Shown one piece after another: positions 9,800-18,482 of a stretch of 64,000 bases of DNA; the first letter of the stretch is position 1; each line of letters starts with the position of its first letter. Below the pieces are notes generated by a model, which was given only the letters and a program-made list of their open reading frames with translations, was not told where the DNA came from and made no database searches. The translations under genes and the position numbers were made by a program. Location of the stretch: contig NZ_CABPTO010000005.1 in NCBI RefSeq assembly GCF_902460355.1, forward strand, positions 118,274 to 182,273. The letters run 5' to 3'. The DNA is from Streptococcus sp. Marseille-P6264. GTDB taxonomy: Bacteria; Bacillota; Bacilli; Lactobacillales; Streptococcaceae.

Positions 9800-9865
9800 T
9801 TAGTCAATCAAACCCTTAGGTTCGCAATTGACTTTGGCGAGGTGAAATGTTAACTTTTTAGACAT
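9800..9865 (-). other. duplicated glyQ ribosome site and start, 21-codon vestigial frame
   Basis: Positions 9843-9884 repeat 9665-9706 (the glyQ ribosome site and start) with about six changes. The copy has its own AAAGGAGTA site, then reads MSKKLTFHLAKVNCEPKGLID and stops at 9800. It diverges from glyQ after eight codons. Between the copies are two strong hairpins, a ccgcccatagcgg-type stem and an 11-bp gggaacgatc/cttttgaa-type stem near 9728-9760. It could be a leftover of an insertion into the glyQ start or a short leader frame. Confidence 0.6.
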
Positions 9866-9885
9866 TTTCTACTCCTTTAGTTTGT

Positions 9886-10647
9886 TTATATCTCTTTGTC
9901 TATTATTTTCTGCTGTATGAACCAATCCAACAAGGGAAGTGCTTTATCTGTATTTTCCCAACGATGATAAGAATTAAAGACCGCTTGCACACTGCCTAGA
10001 TTTTCTACTAACTTGTCAACTGTCAAAAAACTGCGCCAGTATTCGTAAAAAATACTAGCATAATTCCCTTGATAAGTCGAAGTACCGAAATCATTCAATG
10101 AGTGCCAATCGTGCTTTTTCTGAAAGAGCTTTACAAGAGACTGATTACATGCTTTTTCTGCTCGAAATTCTTCATCTGTAAAGAAATACTTGCGACTAAT
10201 ATACTCAGCCATACCTTCTTCAAACCAGATATAGGCACCGTATTCATCAAAGTCATCTGAAAAATGCTCTGACCAATGAGCCAACTCATGGCCTACAATC
10301 TGTAAGAGGGAATTTCCTGACAAAGACTTATAGTGGCTTTCTATTGCTCGAGTTTGGTGAGAGATCTCGTAATTCTCCAACTGAAGGAGATACAACTCTT
10401 TCCAAACCGGCAACTCGGGAGTCATAACCATTCGCTTATCATTTGTATAAGCCGGCACAGGACTTTCACGAATGATCTGCGTAGCAGAATCAAAATCGGA
10501 CCAAATGATGGCTTGCGGCAAGTCATAAACCGCAAACTCGTCTTTTAAAAAAGCCAGATAATCCTGCAACTTTGCAGCATTCTTTGCAACGAAATCTCGA
10601 AAAGCTACTAATTGATTCTCATCTTTTACAAGATAAAGGTTCTCCAT
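9886..10647 (-). CDS. unrecognised zinc-metalloprotease-like protein (HExxH)
   Basis: 253 residues without signal peptide or membrane segments. The core reads IVGHELAHWSEHF, with a canonical HExxH at residues 120-124, followed 20 residues later by WFEEGMAEYIS (Glu143/144). That is the spacing and motif of gluzincin metallopeptidases, where the second Glu is the third zinc ligand. I do not recognise the specific family and cannot name a substrate. It lies directly behind a T-box leader and before glyQ, so it appears to be the first gene of the glycyl-tRNA synthetase transcript. An AAAGGAGATTC ribosome site precedes the ATG. Confidence 0.7.
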   Translation of the reverse strand: MENLYLVKDENQLVAFRDFVAKNAAKLQDYLAFLKDEFAVYDLPQAIIWSDFDSATQIIRESPVPAYTNDKRMVMTPELPVWKELYLLQLENYEISHQTRAIESHYKSLSGNSLLQIVGHELAHWSEHFSDDFDEYGAYIWFEEGMAEYISRKYFFTDEEFRAEKACNQSLVKLFQKKHDWHSLNDFGTSTYQGNYASIFYEYWRSFLTVDKLVENLGSVQAVFNSYHRWENTDKALPLLDWFIQQKIIDKEI

Positions 10648-10659
10648 GAATCTCCTTTC

Positions 10660-10864
10660 TTTCGAACAATAGACTCAGTACGCAAAAGAACCACATCCGA
10701 CAGTCCTAGGCTATGCGACCTAGGGGCGTCAAGACGCGGTTCCACCCTAATTTATTACTTCATTACTTTTGAAATTAATACCGAAAGCGCCATCTGCACT
10801 GCTTCCCTATCCGGCTCACACTATCCCGAACTCGCTAAAAAGTAGACAATGAGAATTCTTCCTA
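10660..10864 (-). promoter_or_regulatory. T-box riboswitch leader (probably glycine)
   Basis: The minus strand carries the T-box sequence GGGTGGAACCGCG at 10735-10747. A GC-rich terminator-type region with a CCTAGG inverted repeat and a GTGGTTCTTTT tail follows. Upstream is a long stem I-like region with a GATGGCGCT segment containing GGC, a plausible glycine specifier that I could not place by folding. It precedes the HExxH gene and, beyond it, glyQS. Glycine specificity is inferred from those genes. Confidence 0.85.
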
Positions 10865-10870
10865 AAAAAG

Positions 10871-10899
10871 ATTATAACAGAAAATAGATGCTTTGTAAA
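10871..10899 (-). promoter_or_regulatory. promoter of the T-box/glyQS unit
   Basis: On the minus strand TTTACA (complement of 10894-10899) is followed after 17 bp by TATAAT (complement of 10871-10876). Transcription would start near 10864, giving a leader of about 215 nt before the HExxH gene. Confidence 0.75.
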
Positions 10900-11134
10900 A
10901 TACTTCTTGAGCTTCAGCTATAAATTCTTCCTATACAGATTTGCTTTCTATCAATCTAGTAGATAAGCATTTTCATAGAAATTTTCAACAATTTTCATAT
11001 ATTAACCTAGTTATATTGATAATCTAATCTTCATCTAATTATTTAGTGAGAAGAAAGGATAAAAAAAGACTGATATAACAGCGTTTTTCACTAGAAATAG
11101 AATTTGAAAATCTTTGTTGCTTTGACTCAGGTAC

Positions 11135-11163
11135 TTGCATTTTTCATGAAAACGTTTTATAAT
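11135..11163 (+). promoter_or_regulatory. man operon promoter overlapped by a cre site
   Basis: TTGCAT (11135-11140), a 17-bp spacer and TATAAT (11158-11163) form a good sigma-A promoter. ATGAAAACGTTTTAT at 11146-11160 matches the catabolite-responsive element consensus WTGNAANCGNWNNCW except at its last base, and lies across the spacer and -10. CcpA bound there would block RNA polymerase. The 5' leader to manL is about 60 nt. Confidence 0.8.
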
Positions 11164-11226
11164 AATAGTTAGCCTTAAAGTTTTCTTAAACTTAAGTCAA
11201 ACATTTTATAAGGAGGAAAAACAATA

Positions 11227-12216
11227 ATGAGTATTGGAATCATTATTGCCAGCCACGGTGAATTTGCTGCCGGCATTCATCAGTCAGGTTCTATGATTTT
11301 TGGTGAGCAAGAAAAAGTTCAAGTTGTAACTTTCATGCCAAACGAAGGTCCTGATGATCTGTATGCAAAATTCAATGACGCAGTGGCTTCGTTTGATGCG
11401 GACGATGAGGTATTGGTCTTGGCTGACCTTTGGAGCGGGTCTCCATTTAACCAAGCTAGCCGTGTCATGGGTGAAAATCCAGACCGCAAGTTCGCGATTA
11501 TTACAGGTTTGAACCTGCCTATGCTAATTCAAGCCTACACAGAGCGCATGATGGATGCAAACGCTGGCGTAGATGCTGTCGTTGCAAATATCATCAAGGA
11601 AGCTAAGGAAGGCGTAAAAGCACTTCCAGAAGAGCTGAATCCAGTCCTAGAAAGCGCTGCTCCTGCTGCTGCACCAGTTACTCAATCAGCTATCCCAGAA
11701 GGAACTGTTATCGGAGACGGCAAGCTCAAAATCAACCTTGCTCGTATCGATACTCGTTTGTTGCACGGACAAGTTGCAACAGCTTGGACTCCAGATTCAA
11801 AAGCAGACCGTATCATCGTTGCTTCTGACTCAGTAGCTAAAGATGAACTTCGTAAAGAGCTCATCAAACAAGCTGCACCTGGTAATGTTAAAGCAAACGT
11901 TGTTCCAATTGATAAGCTGATTGCTGTTTCAAAAGATCCACGCTTTGGTAATACGCACGCTCTTATCTTATTTGAAACTCCACAAGATGCCCTACGCGCT
12001 ATCGAAGGCGGTGTGCCAATCAAGACTCTCAACGTCGGCTCAATGGCTCACTCAACTGGTAAGACAATGGTCAACAACGTTCTGTCAATGGACAAGGACG
12101 ACGTAGCTACTTACGAAAAATTGCGTGATCTCGGAGTTGAATTCGACGTACGTAAAGTACCAAATGACTCTAAGAAAGATTTGTTTGACTTAATTAACAA
12201 AGCCAACGTTCAATAA
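11227..12216 (+). CDS. manL: mannose-family PTS component EIIAB
   Basis: 329 residues. The EIIA domain (about 1-135) carries the phosphorylated His10 in [12 protein letters not shown]. An Ala/Pro linker (about 140-160) joins it to EIIB (about 165-329), with His180 in [16 protein letters not shown]. The protein relays phosphate from HPr to incoming glucose, mannose or amino sugars. It is the first gene of manLMN and is preceded by AAGGAGGAAAAACAATA. The upstream cre site fits carbon-catabolite control of this transporter. Confidence 0.96.
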   Translation: MSIGIIIASHGEFAAGIHQSGSMIFGEQEKVQVVTFMPNEGPDDLYAKFNDAVASFDADDEVLVLADLWSGSPFNQASRVMGENPDRKFAIITGLNLPMLIQAYTERMMDANAGVDAVVANIIKEAKEGVKALPEELNPVLESAAPAAAPVTQSAIPEGTVIGDGKLKINLARIDTRLLHGQVATAWTPDSKADRIIVASDSVAKDELRKELIKQAAPGNVKANVVPIDKLIAVSKDPRFGNTHALILFETPQDALRAIEGGVPIKTLNVGSMAHSTGKTMVNNVLSMDKDDVATYEKLRDLGVEFDVRKVPNDSKKDLFDLINKANVQ

Positions 12217-12260
12217 TCTTAAACGTTTCGCTCTCATATTATTATGAAAGGATTTAAAAC

Positions 12261-13067
12261 ATGTCTATTATTTCTATGGTTTTAGTAGTCTTTGTTGCCT
12301 TCTTAGCTGGTCTAGAAGGTATCTTGGACCAATTCCAATTCCACCAACCGCTGGTTGCTTGTACCTTGATTGGACTGGTAACTGGTAATTTGGCAGCCGG
12401 TGTTATGCTTGGTGGCTCTCTCCAGCTGATCGCTCTTGGCTGGGCTAATATCGGAGCTGCTGTAGCACCTGATGCTGCCCTCGCTTCTGTTGCCGCTGCT
12501 ATCATCATGGTACTGGGTGGAGACTTCTCAAGCAAAGGAATTGCTGTAGCACAAGGTGTTGCAATTCCACTTGCTGTTGCTGGTCTCTTCTTAACTATGA
12601 TTGTCCGTACTTTGTCAGTCGGTTTGGTTCACGGTGCAGATGCTGCTGCGAAAAAAGGAGACATCAAAGGCGTTGAACGCGCTCACTTTATCGCTCTCTT
12701 CATGCAAGGAGCACGTATTGCTATCCCTGCAGCACTTCTTTTGATGATTCCTGCTGAGTCCGTTAAAGCTGCTCTTGAAGCTATGCCAGCTTGGCTATCA
12801 GAAGGGATGCAAATTGGTGGTGGTATGGTCGTAGCTGTTGGTTATGCCATGGTTATCAACATGATGGCAACTCGTGAAGTATGGCCATTCTTCGCTATTG
12901 GTTTCGCTTTAGCTGCTGTCAGCGAACTCACTCTGATTGCTCTTGGTGCAATTGGTGTCGCTATCGCTCTCATCTACCTTACCCTGTCTAAAAAAGGCGG
13001 AAATGGTGGCGGTGGAGCAACAGCTTCATCTAACGATCCAATCGGCGATATCCTAGAAGACTACTAA
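12261..13067 (+). CDS. manM: mannose-family PTS permease EIIC
   Basis: 268 residues, almost entirely hydrophobic, with the EIIC-Man sequence VAFLAGLEGILDQFQFHQPLVACTLIGLVTG near the N-terminus and repeated Gly/Ala-rich membrane helices. The C-terminus is a Gly-rich tail ending NDPIGDILEDY. With ManN it forms the membrane channel for sugar translocation. It lies 44 bp after manL and 18 bp before manN, all preceded by good ribosome sites. In related bacteria this EIIC/EIID pair is also a receptor for class IIa bacteriocins. Confidence 0.96.
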   Translation: MSIISMVLVVFVAFLAGLEGILDQFQFHQPLVACTLIGLVTGNLAAGVMLGGSLQLIALGWANIGAAVAPDAALASVAAAIIMVLGGDFSSKGIAVAQGVAIPLAVAGLFLTMIVRTLSVGLVHGADAAAKKGDIKGVERAHFIALFMQGARIAIPAALLLMIPAESVKAALEAMPAWLSEGMQIGGGMVVAVGYAMVINMMATREVWPFFAIGFALAAVSELTLIALGAIGVAIALIYLTLSKKGGNGGGGATASSNDPIGDILEDY

Positions 13068-13085
13068 GAAAGGAGACACACTATC

Positions 13086-14027
13086 ATGACAGAATTAAAT
13101 ACTGTAAAACCTGATGAGTCAGGAAAATTGACTCTTTCAAAGGCTGACCGTCAAAAAGTTTGGTGGCGTTCTACTTTCTTGCAAGGTTCTTGGAACTACG
13201 AACGTATGCAAAACTTGGGCTGGGCTTATTCACTGATTCCAGCTATTAAGAAGCTTTATACTAAAAAAGAAGATCAAGCTGCTGCTCTTGAGCGTCACTT
13301 GGAATTCTTCAACACTCACCCATATGTTGCAGCTCCAATCATCGGAGTTACACTTGCGCTTGAAGAAGAAAAAGCAAATGGTGCAGCAATTGACGATGCG
13401 GCTATCCAAGGGGTTAAAATCGGTATGATGGGACCTCTGGCTGGTATCGGAGACCCTGTCTTCTGGTTCACAGTTCGTCCTATCCTTGGAGCACTTGGGG
13501 CATCTCTTGCTTTGACTGGAAATATCATTGGCCCACTTATCTTCTTCTTAGCTTGGAATGCTATCCGGATGGCTTTCCTCTGGTACACACAAGAATTGGG
13601 CTACAAGGCTGGTTCTGAAATCACTAAGGACATGTCTGGTGGTATCCTCCAAGACATTACCAAAGGTGCTTCAATTCTAGGTATGTTTATCTTGGCTGTT
13701 CTGGTTGAGCGCTGGGTATCTATTAAGTTTGTCTTTAACGTTTCATCTGTTAAGCTAGATGATAAAGCATATATTCATTGGGACAAATTGTCTAGTGGCT
13801 ATAAGGGTATCCAAGAAGCCTTTGCTCAAGTAGGGCAAGGACTATCTCAAACCCCTGAAAAAGTTACAACTTTCCAACAAAACTTGGATTCTTTGATTCC
13901 TGGTTTGATGGGACTGCTTCTAACTTTCGCTTGTATGTGGTTGCTTAAGAAGAAAGTATCCCCTATCACTATCATCATCGCCCTCTTTGTAGTTGGTGTG
14001 CTAGCTCACGTTGCTGGTTTGATGTAA
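13086..14027 (+). CDS. manN: mannose-family PTS permease EIID
   Basis: 313 residues. A cytoplasmic N-terminus with ADRQKVWWRSTFLQGSWNYERMQ is followed by the EIID hallmark GIGDPVFWFTVRPILGA. The C-terminal third carries two membrane helices and ends in VVGVLAHVAGLM. It is the last gene of manLMN, and a strong terminator lies immediately downstream. Confidence 0.96.
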   Translation: MTELNTVKPDESGKLTLSKADRQKVWWRSTFLQGSWNYERMQNLGWAYSLIPAIKKLYTKKEDQAAALERHLEFFNTHPYVAAPIIGVTLALEEEKANGAAIDDAAIQGVKIGMMGPLAGIGDPVFWFTVRPILGALGASLALTGNIIGPLIFFLAWNAIRMAFLWYTQELGYKAGSEITKDMSGGILQDITKGASILGMFILAVLVERWVSIKFVFNVSSVKLDDKAYIHWDKLSSGYKGIQEAFAQVGQGLSQTPEKVTTFQQNLDSLIPGLMGLLLTFACMWLLKKKVSPITIIIALFVVGVLAHVAGLM

Positions 14028-14029
14028 TT

Positions 14030-14056
14030 AAAAAGAAGGTTTCGGCCTTCTTTTTA
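14030..14056 (+). terminator. terminator after manN
   Basis: aaaagaaggtttcggccttc is followed by a T run. The stem is AAGAAGG/CCTTCTT with a short loop. It separates manLMN from manO, which has its own TATAAT at 14063-14068. Confidence 0.85.
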
Positions 14057-14097
14057 TTGTGGTATAATAGCTATAGTATTTAAAAGGGAGATGTTTT

Positions 14098-14469
14098 ATG
14101 GCGCAATCGCAAAATAAATCGATTGAATTTCAAACGACAGGGGTTTCCTATCTGGGTTTGGGTGGCAAGGTTGGGAAGTTTTTGATCGGTGATGTCGCAC
14201 TGGAATTCTACGCTGACGCCAATGTAGAAGACTATATCCAGCTACCTTGGTCTAGCATCCAGCAAATCGGTGCCAATGTCTCTGGGAAAAATATCAGTCG
14301 CCATTTCGAAGTTTTTACAGACAAGGGTAAGTTTCTCTTTGCTTCTAAGGATACTGGAAAGATTCTCAAAATTGCACGGCAACATATCGGAAATGAAAAA
14401 GTCGTCAAATTGCCTACCTTGATCCAAACAATTGGCCAATTCTTTAAAAATCTATTTGCAAAAAAATAG
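14098..14469 (+). CDS. manO: DUF956 protein ManO
   Basis: 123 residues of the DUF956 family, found downstream of manLMN in lactic acid bacteria and often named manO. Its sequence (IEFQTTGVSYLGLGGKVGKF, then KFLFASKDTGKILKIARQHIG) suggests a small soluble beta-rich protein and no membrane segment. Its role in sugar uptake is not established. It has its own TATAAT box about 30 bp upstream and a GGGAGATGTTTT ribosome site. Its last codons contain the -35 box of the serS leader. Confidence 0.88.
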   Translation: MAQSQNKSIEFQTTGVSYLGLGGKVGKFLIGDVALEFYADANVEDYIQLPWSSIQQIGANVSGKNISRHFEVFTDKGKFLFASKDTGKILKIARQHIGNEKVVKLPTLIQTIGQFFKNLFAKK

Positions 14470-14484
14470 AAAATCCTGTATAAT
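14456..14484 (+). promoter_or_regulatory. serS promoter
   Basis: TTGCAA (14456-14461, inside the end of manO), a 17-bp spacer and TATAAT (14479-14484). It should start the T-box leader near 14491. Confidence 0.75.
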
Positions 14485-14490
14485 CTAGGA

Positions 14491-14665
14491 AACGGATAAG
14501 TAAGACTATCGCTTCTTTCAGAAAGTCTGCGGGTGCTGCGAGCAGATAGGAGCCTAGTGTGAAATTCTACCGTTGCAATACAACTACATACATAATCAAG
14601 TGCACACCTGTGAAGTTGGATGGAACCGCGGTCTAGCCGCTCCAACAGTTTCCACGGTGTGCTTT
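14491..14665 (+). promoter_or_regulatory. T-box riboswitch leader of serS
   Basis: The T-box core TGGAACCGCGG lies at 14621-14631. Flanking it, gtgcacacctgtgaa pairs with ttccacggtgtgc, followed by ttttattttt, which forms the terminator. The alternative pairing through the T-box is the antiterminator. Uncharged tRNA-Ser is the expected ligand because serS follows directly. I could not fix the specifier codon by eye. Confidence 0.92.
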
Positions 14666-14681
14666 TATTTTTGGAGGTCTT

Positions 14682-15959
14682 ATGTTAGATTTAAAACGTA
14701 TTCGGACAGACTTTGATGCTGTCGCAGAGAAATTAGCTACCCGTGGCGTAGCAGCTGATGTGCTCAATCAAATGAAGGAAATTGATGAGCAACGACGTGA
14801 TTTGTTGGTGAAAGTAGAAAATCTCAAGGCAGAGCGCAATACTGTTTCTGCTGAGATTGCCCAAGCTAAGCGCAACAAAGAAAATGCAGATGACAAGATT
14901 GCAGCCATGCAAAAACTATCTGCCCAAGTCAAGGACTTGGATGCTACTTTGGCTGAATTGGATGCTAAATTGACCGAGTTCACCACAACCCTGCCAAACA
15001 TTCCGCACGATAGCGTGCCAGTCGGGGCAGACGAGGATGACAATGTAGAAGTCCGCCGTTGGGGTACACCTCGCCACTTTGACTTTGAAGCTAAGGCTCA
15101 CTGGGATTTAGGCGAAGACTTGGATATCCTGGACTGGGAGCGTGGTGCAAAAGTCACTGGAGCCCGCTTCCTCTTCTACAAGGGCTTGGGAGCTCGTTTG
15201 GAACGCGCTATCTACAACTTCATGCTAGACGAGCATGGCAAAGAAGGCTATACGGAGGTCATCACTCCCTATATGGTCAACCATGACTCTATGTTTGGTA
15301 CTGGACAATATCCTAAGTTCAAAGAAGATACCTTTGAGCTAAGCGATACCAACTTCGTTCTGATTCCGACTGCTGAAGTTCCGCTGACCAACTATTATCG
15401 AGACGAAATTCTAGACGGTAAAGAATTGCCAATCTACTTCACAGCTATGAGCCCATCATTCCGCTCTGAAGCTGGTTCTGCTGGTCGTGACACGCGCGGT
15501 CTGATCCGCCTGCACCAATTCCACAAGGTTGAAATGGTAAAATTTGCCAAGCCAGAAGAATCTTATGAAGAGCTAGAAAAGATGACTGCCAATGCAGAAA
15601 ACATCCTGCAAAAGCTCAATCTGCCTTACCGCGTTGTTGCCCTTTCTACTGGCGACATGGGCTTCTCAGCTGCTAAGACTTATGACTTGGAAGTTTGGAT
15701 TCCTGCTCAGAACACCTACCGTGAAATCTCTAGCTGCTCTAACACAGAAGATTTCCAAGCTCGTCGAGCCCAAATCCGCTACCGTGACGAAGCAGATGGC
15801 AAGGTCAAACTCCTCCACACTCTCAACGGGTCTGGACTGGCTGTCGGACGCACAGTCGCTGCTATCTTGGAAAATTACCAAAATGAAGATGGTTCTGTGA
15901 CCATTCCTGAAGTCCTACGTCCTTACATGGGCGGCTTGGAAGTCATCGCACCAAAATAA
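14682..15959 (+). CDS. serS: seryl-tRNA synthetase
   Basis: 425 residues, normal bacterial length. An N-terminal long antiparallel coiled coil (about 25-105: [20 protein letters not shown]) is followed by the class II catalytic core, with [45 protein letters not shown] and [19 protein letters not shown] as motifs 1 to 3. It charges tRNA-Ser. A T-box leader controls it, and a strong terminator follows. Confidence 0.97.
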   Translation: MLDLKRIRTDFDAVAEKLATRGVAADVLNQMKEIDEQRRDLLVKVENLKAERNTVSAEIAQAKRNKENADDKIAAMQKLSAQVKDLDATLAELDAKLTEFTTTLPNIPHDSVPVGADEDDNVEVRRWGTPRHFDFEAKAHWDLGEDLDILDWERGAKVTGARFLFYKGLGARLERAIYNFMLDEHGKEGYTEVITPYMVNHDSMFGTGQYPKFKEDTFELSDTNFVLIPTAEVPLTNYYRDEILDGKELPIYFTAMSPSFRSEAGSAGRDTRGLIRLHQFHKVEMVKFAKPEESYEELEKMTANAENILQKLNLPYRVVALSTGDMGFSAAKTYDLEVWIPAQNTYREISSCSNTEDFQARRAQIRYRDEADGKVKLLHTLNGSGLAVGRTVAAILENYQNEDGSVTIPEVLRPYMGGLEVIAPK

Positions 15960-15964
15960 GCAAT

Positions 15965-15992
15965 GAAAGGTCCGAAACAAATCGGACCTTTT
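15965..15992 (+). terminator. terminator after serS
   Basis: AAAGGTCCGA/TCGGACCTTTT hairpin followed by TTCTT, just after the serS stop codon. Confidence 0.85.
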
Positions 15993-16062
15993 CTTATTCT
16001 ACTTGAGGAGAAATCCAACAGTTCAAAAAAATAAACGAAATATAGGATTTTCTACTTTAAAA

Positions 16063-16238
16063 GAGAGTGGGACAGAAATCGGTAATTCGTTAGAATTCGA
16101 TTTCGTCGTCCCACCTCCGCACAGTTGAGTAGGGCTGTGAAAGCTGATGAAATCAGCGTAGTAGAGCCCACTCAACCACTGCGTCTTGCTCGACAATCCA
16201 AAGACAATTGAGAGGCTAGGACTTTTGTCCCAGCCTCT
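16063..16238 (-). repeat. dispersed structured repeat, copy C (inverted)
   Basis: Full-length copy in the opposite orientation to A, running gagtgggacagaaatcgg to gtcccagcctct. It ends 6 bp from the stop codon of the minus-strand peptide-binding lipoprotein gene, between that gene and convergent serS. Its terminal hairpin can end either transcript. Confidence 0.88.
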
Positions 16239-16244
16239 TTTCTT

Positions 16245-18203
16245 TTACTTAACGTGACTTACTAACTCTTCTTGAGCTTTTTTATTTGATTCTTCTTTTT
16301 CTTTTTCCCATTTTTTCAAAGCTTTTTGATAATCAGCTACTGTCAGAACCTTATCTTGAAGTTCCATTCCCTTAAATACATAGCTATCACCCTTGATACC
16401 TACATAAGAGTAGGCTTTGGTAAATGGTACGACCTTTTGAACCATTGGTGAAGCACCTGCAGAAATAGATGGGATCACAATAGAACTATCTGTTAACCAA
16501 GCCTGCGCTGCCGCATATTTCGTATAGCGAGCATTGGTATCTTGCTTTTCTGCATCTGCCTGATCCAAAAGCGCTTTGTAGTCCGTTAAACCAACCTTAG
16601 AAGCAAGGTCTTGGTTTTGGCCTTTTGTCAGACCAATATTGTCCAAAATATCCCCTGTCTCTGGGTTAAAGATATTCAGATAAGTCACTGGATCTTGATA
16701 GTCTGCTGACCAACCAGACATATTGAGGTCATAGTCCTTTTGGGCAGCTGTTTCTGCAAAGTAAGTAGAGTTATCAAAATCGTCTGATGACATTTGATGC
16801 ACGTCAATCACAACGTTTTCTTGGCCTAGAGCTGCCTCAACAGATTGTTTGAAGGAATTGGTCCGCTGCACCATGATTTTATCAGTTTGGTCAACTGGTA
16901 CATCTAGATGAATTGGGAATTCAACTCCTTGTGCTTGCAAAGCTTCTTTTGCCTTAGTAAATTCTGCCTTGGCCTTTTCTGGGTTGTAAATGCTGTCTTG
17001 GGCATCAGCTAATTTGACACCTTTCCATTCATCCCCATAAGAAGCTAACTGAGATTCAACAACATCCGAGAAGTCCTTGCCATCTACTTGCACAAAACTA
17101 GGAGGTACAAGTAGGCTTCTGATGATCTTCGTTGCTCCTTCATTACCATTCATCTGGGCACCAAAGGATTTACGGTCAAAAGCAAAGTTGACTGCTTGGC
17201 GGAAGTCTTTATTTTGGATCGCTTCTTTGCTGGCAGCTTTTTGGGCATCTGTCTTAGAAGTGTGGCTATAAGCCTGACGATTCAAGTTAAAGGCATAGAA
17301 ATAGCTAGTTGAGTTTTGTGGAGTAAAGATGATGTTGTCTTTATATTTCTTTTCTACTGATGCATAGTTTGAGCTAGTCGGATAGAGACGAGCTTGTGTG
17401 TAAGCACCATCAGTAAAGTTACGGATCAATGACTCTTGGTCAGAACCATCGTAGTAAGTCAACTTGACATCTTCGATCTTCACATTGTCCTTGTCCCAAT
17501 AGTTTGGGTTTTTAGAATATTCGATAACAGACTTAGAAGTAAATGATTTTAATACATATGGGCCATTGTAGAGGATACCGGAAGTTTTCACGGTACCAAA
17601 GTCTTTGCCTTCTTTCTTCAGAAATTCTTCGTTAATCGGGAAGAGAATGCCCATCGTTGTCTTAGAATTCCAGTAGCTTTCTGGCTGATTCAAGGTATAT
17701 TGAACTGTATAATCGTCGATTGCCTTGACACCGACAGTAGAGAAATCATTGCTTTCTCCTTTGATATAAGCATCTAATCCCTTGATAGAGTTTTGCACGA
17801 TTGGTAATGCTTCTGATTTTTCATCTGCAGCGTGCTTGAGCCCTGTTACAAAGTCTTGTGCCTTGACAGCAGCATATTCTTCACCTTCTGCTGTGTACCA
17901 TTTAGCGTCCTTACGCAACTTATAAGTATAAGTCAGGCCATCTTTGGACACAGTCCAGTCTTCAGCCAATGAAGGGATAAGATTCCCATATTGATCATTT
18001 TCTAAAAGACCGTCGACCAAATTGGCAATAACGTCAGAAGTGGAGGCGCGATTGGAATTTACATAATCCAATGTATCTGGATCTGTATTATAGACATAAG
18101 AATATGTCTTTGCCGAGCTGGCGCTTGACTTGCCACAAGCAGCTAAGAATAGCGCTGATGCTGCAACCAAACCAGTAATAGCCAACCATTTAGATTTTTT
18201 CAT
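16245..18203 (-). CDS. oligopeptide ABC transporter substrate-binding lipoprotein
   Basis: 652 residues of the SBP_bac_5 (OppA/AmiA/AliB) family. A lipoprotein signal ends in the lipobox LFLAAC (Cys near residue 23), so the protein is lipid-anchored outside the membrane. The PDTLDYVNSNRASTSDVIANLVDGL and YSKNPNYWDKDNVKIEDVKL segments are family typical. It binds peptides for an Opp/Ami permease, but no permease or ATPase genes are adjacent, so it is an orphan binding protein like AliA/AliB. An AAGGAG site 8 bp upstream supports the ATG at 18203 over an upstream TTG. The C-terminus is lysine/glutamate rich. Confidence 0.92.
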   Translation of the reverse strand: MKKSKWLAITGLVAASALFLAACGKSSASSAKTYSYVYNTDPDTLDYVNSNRASTSDVIANLVDGLLENDQYGNLIPSLAEDWTVSKDGLTYTYKLRKDAKWYTAEGEEYAAVKAQDFVTGLKHAADEKSEALPIVQNSIKGLDAYIKGESNDFSTVGVKAIDDYTVQYTLNQPESYWNSKTTMGILFPINEEFLKKEGKDFGTVKTSGILYNGPYVLKSFTSKSVIEYSKNPNYWDKDNVKIEDVKLTYYDGSDQESLIRNFTDGAYTQARLYPTSSNYASVEKKYKDNIIFTPQNSTSYFYAFNLNRQAYSHTSKTDAQKAASKEAIQNKDFRQAVNFAFDRKSFGAQMNGNEGATKIIRSLLVPPSFVQVDGKDFSDVVESQLASYGDEWKGVKLADAQDSIYNPEKAKAEFTKAKEALQAQGVEFPIHLDVPVDQTDKIMVQRTNSFKQSVEAALGQENVVIDVHQMSSDDFDNSTYFAETAAQKDYDLNMSGWSADYQDPVTYLNIFNPETGDILDNIGLTKGQNQDLASKVGLTDYKALLDQADAEKQDTNARYTKYAAAQAWLTDSSIVIPSISAGASPMVQKVVPFTKAYSYVGIKGDSYVFKGMELQDKVLTVADYQKALKKWEKEKEESNKKAQEELVSHVK

Positions 18204-18482
18204 AAGCAAATCTCCTTCTTTGGATTATGTATTATTATACATCATTTCCAGACAAAAACAAGTCTTATTTAAGAAAATTTTAAAATTCTATACATTTTTC
18301 TTATTTTTATTGAAACAAAGTATAGGAAAATTTTTATGCATTTTCATATATTTTCATAAACATGCAGAAAATCTTATAAATAAAAATTTGTTCAATATTT
18401 TACAAGGATTCTTGAATAGGATTATCAAAAATATCGGCTTTTTTATGTTACAATAGATTTATTACTAATCTAGGGGAAAGAA

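Noticed and set aside
18200..18482. CodY box upstream of the peptide-binding lipoprotein
   Set aside because: The best match I found (AATTTTCTTAAATAA) is only about 11 of 15, too weak to list as an operator.
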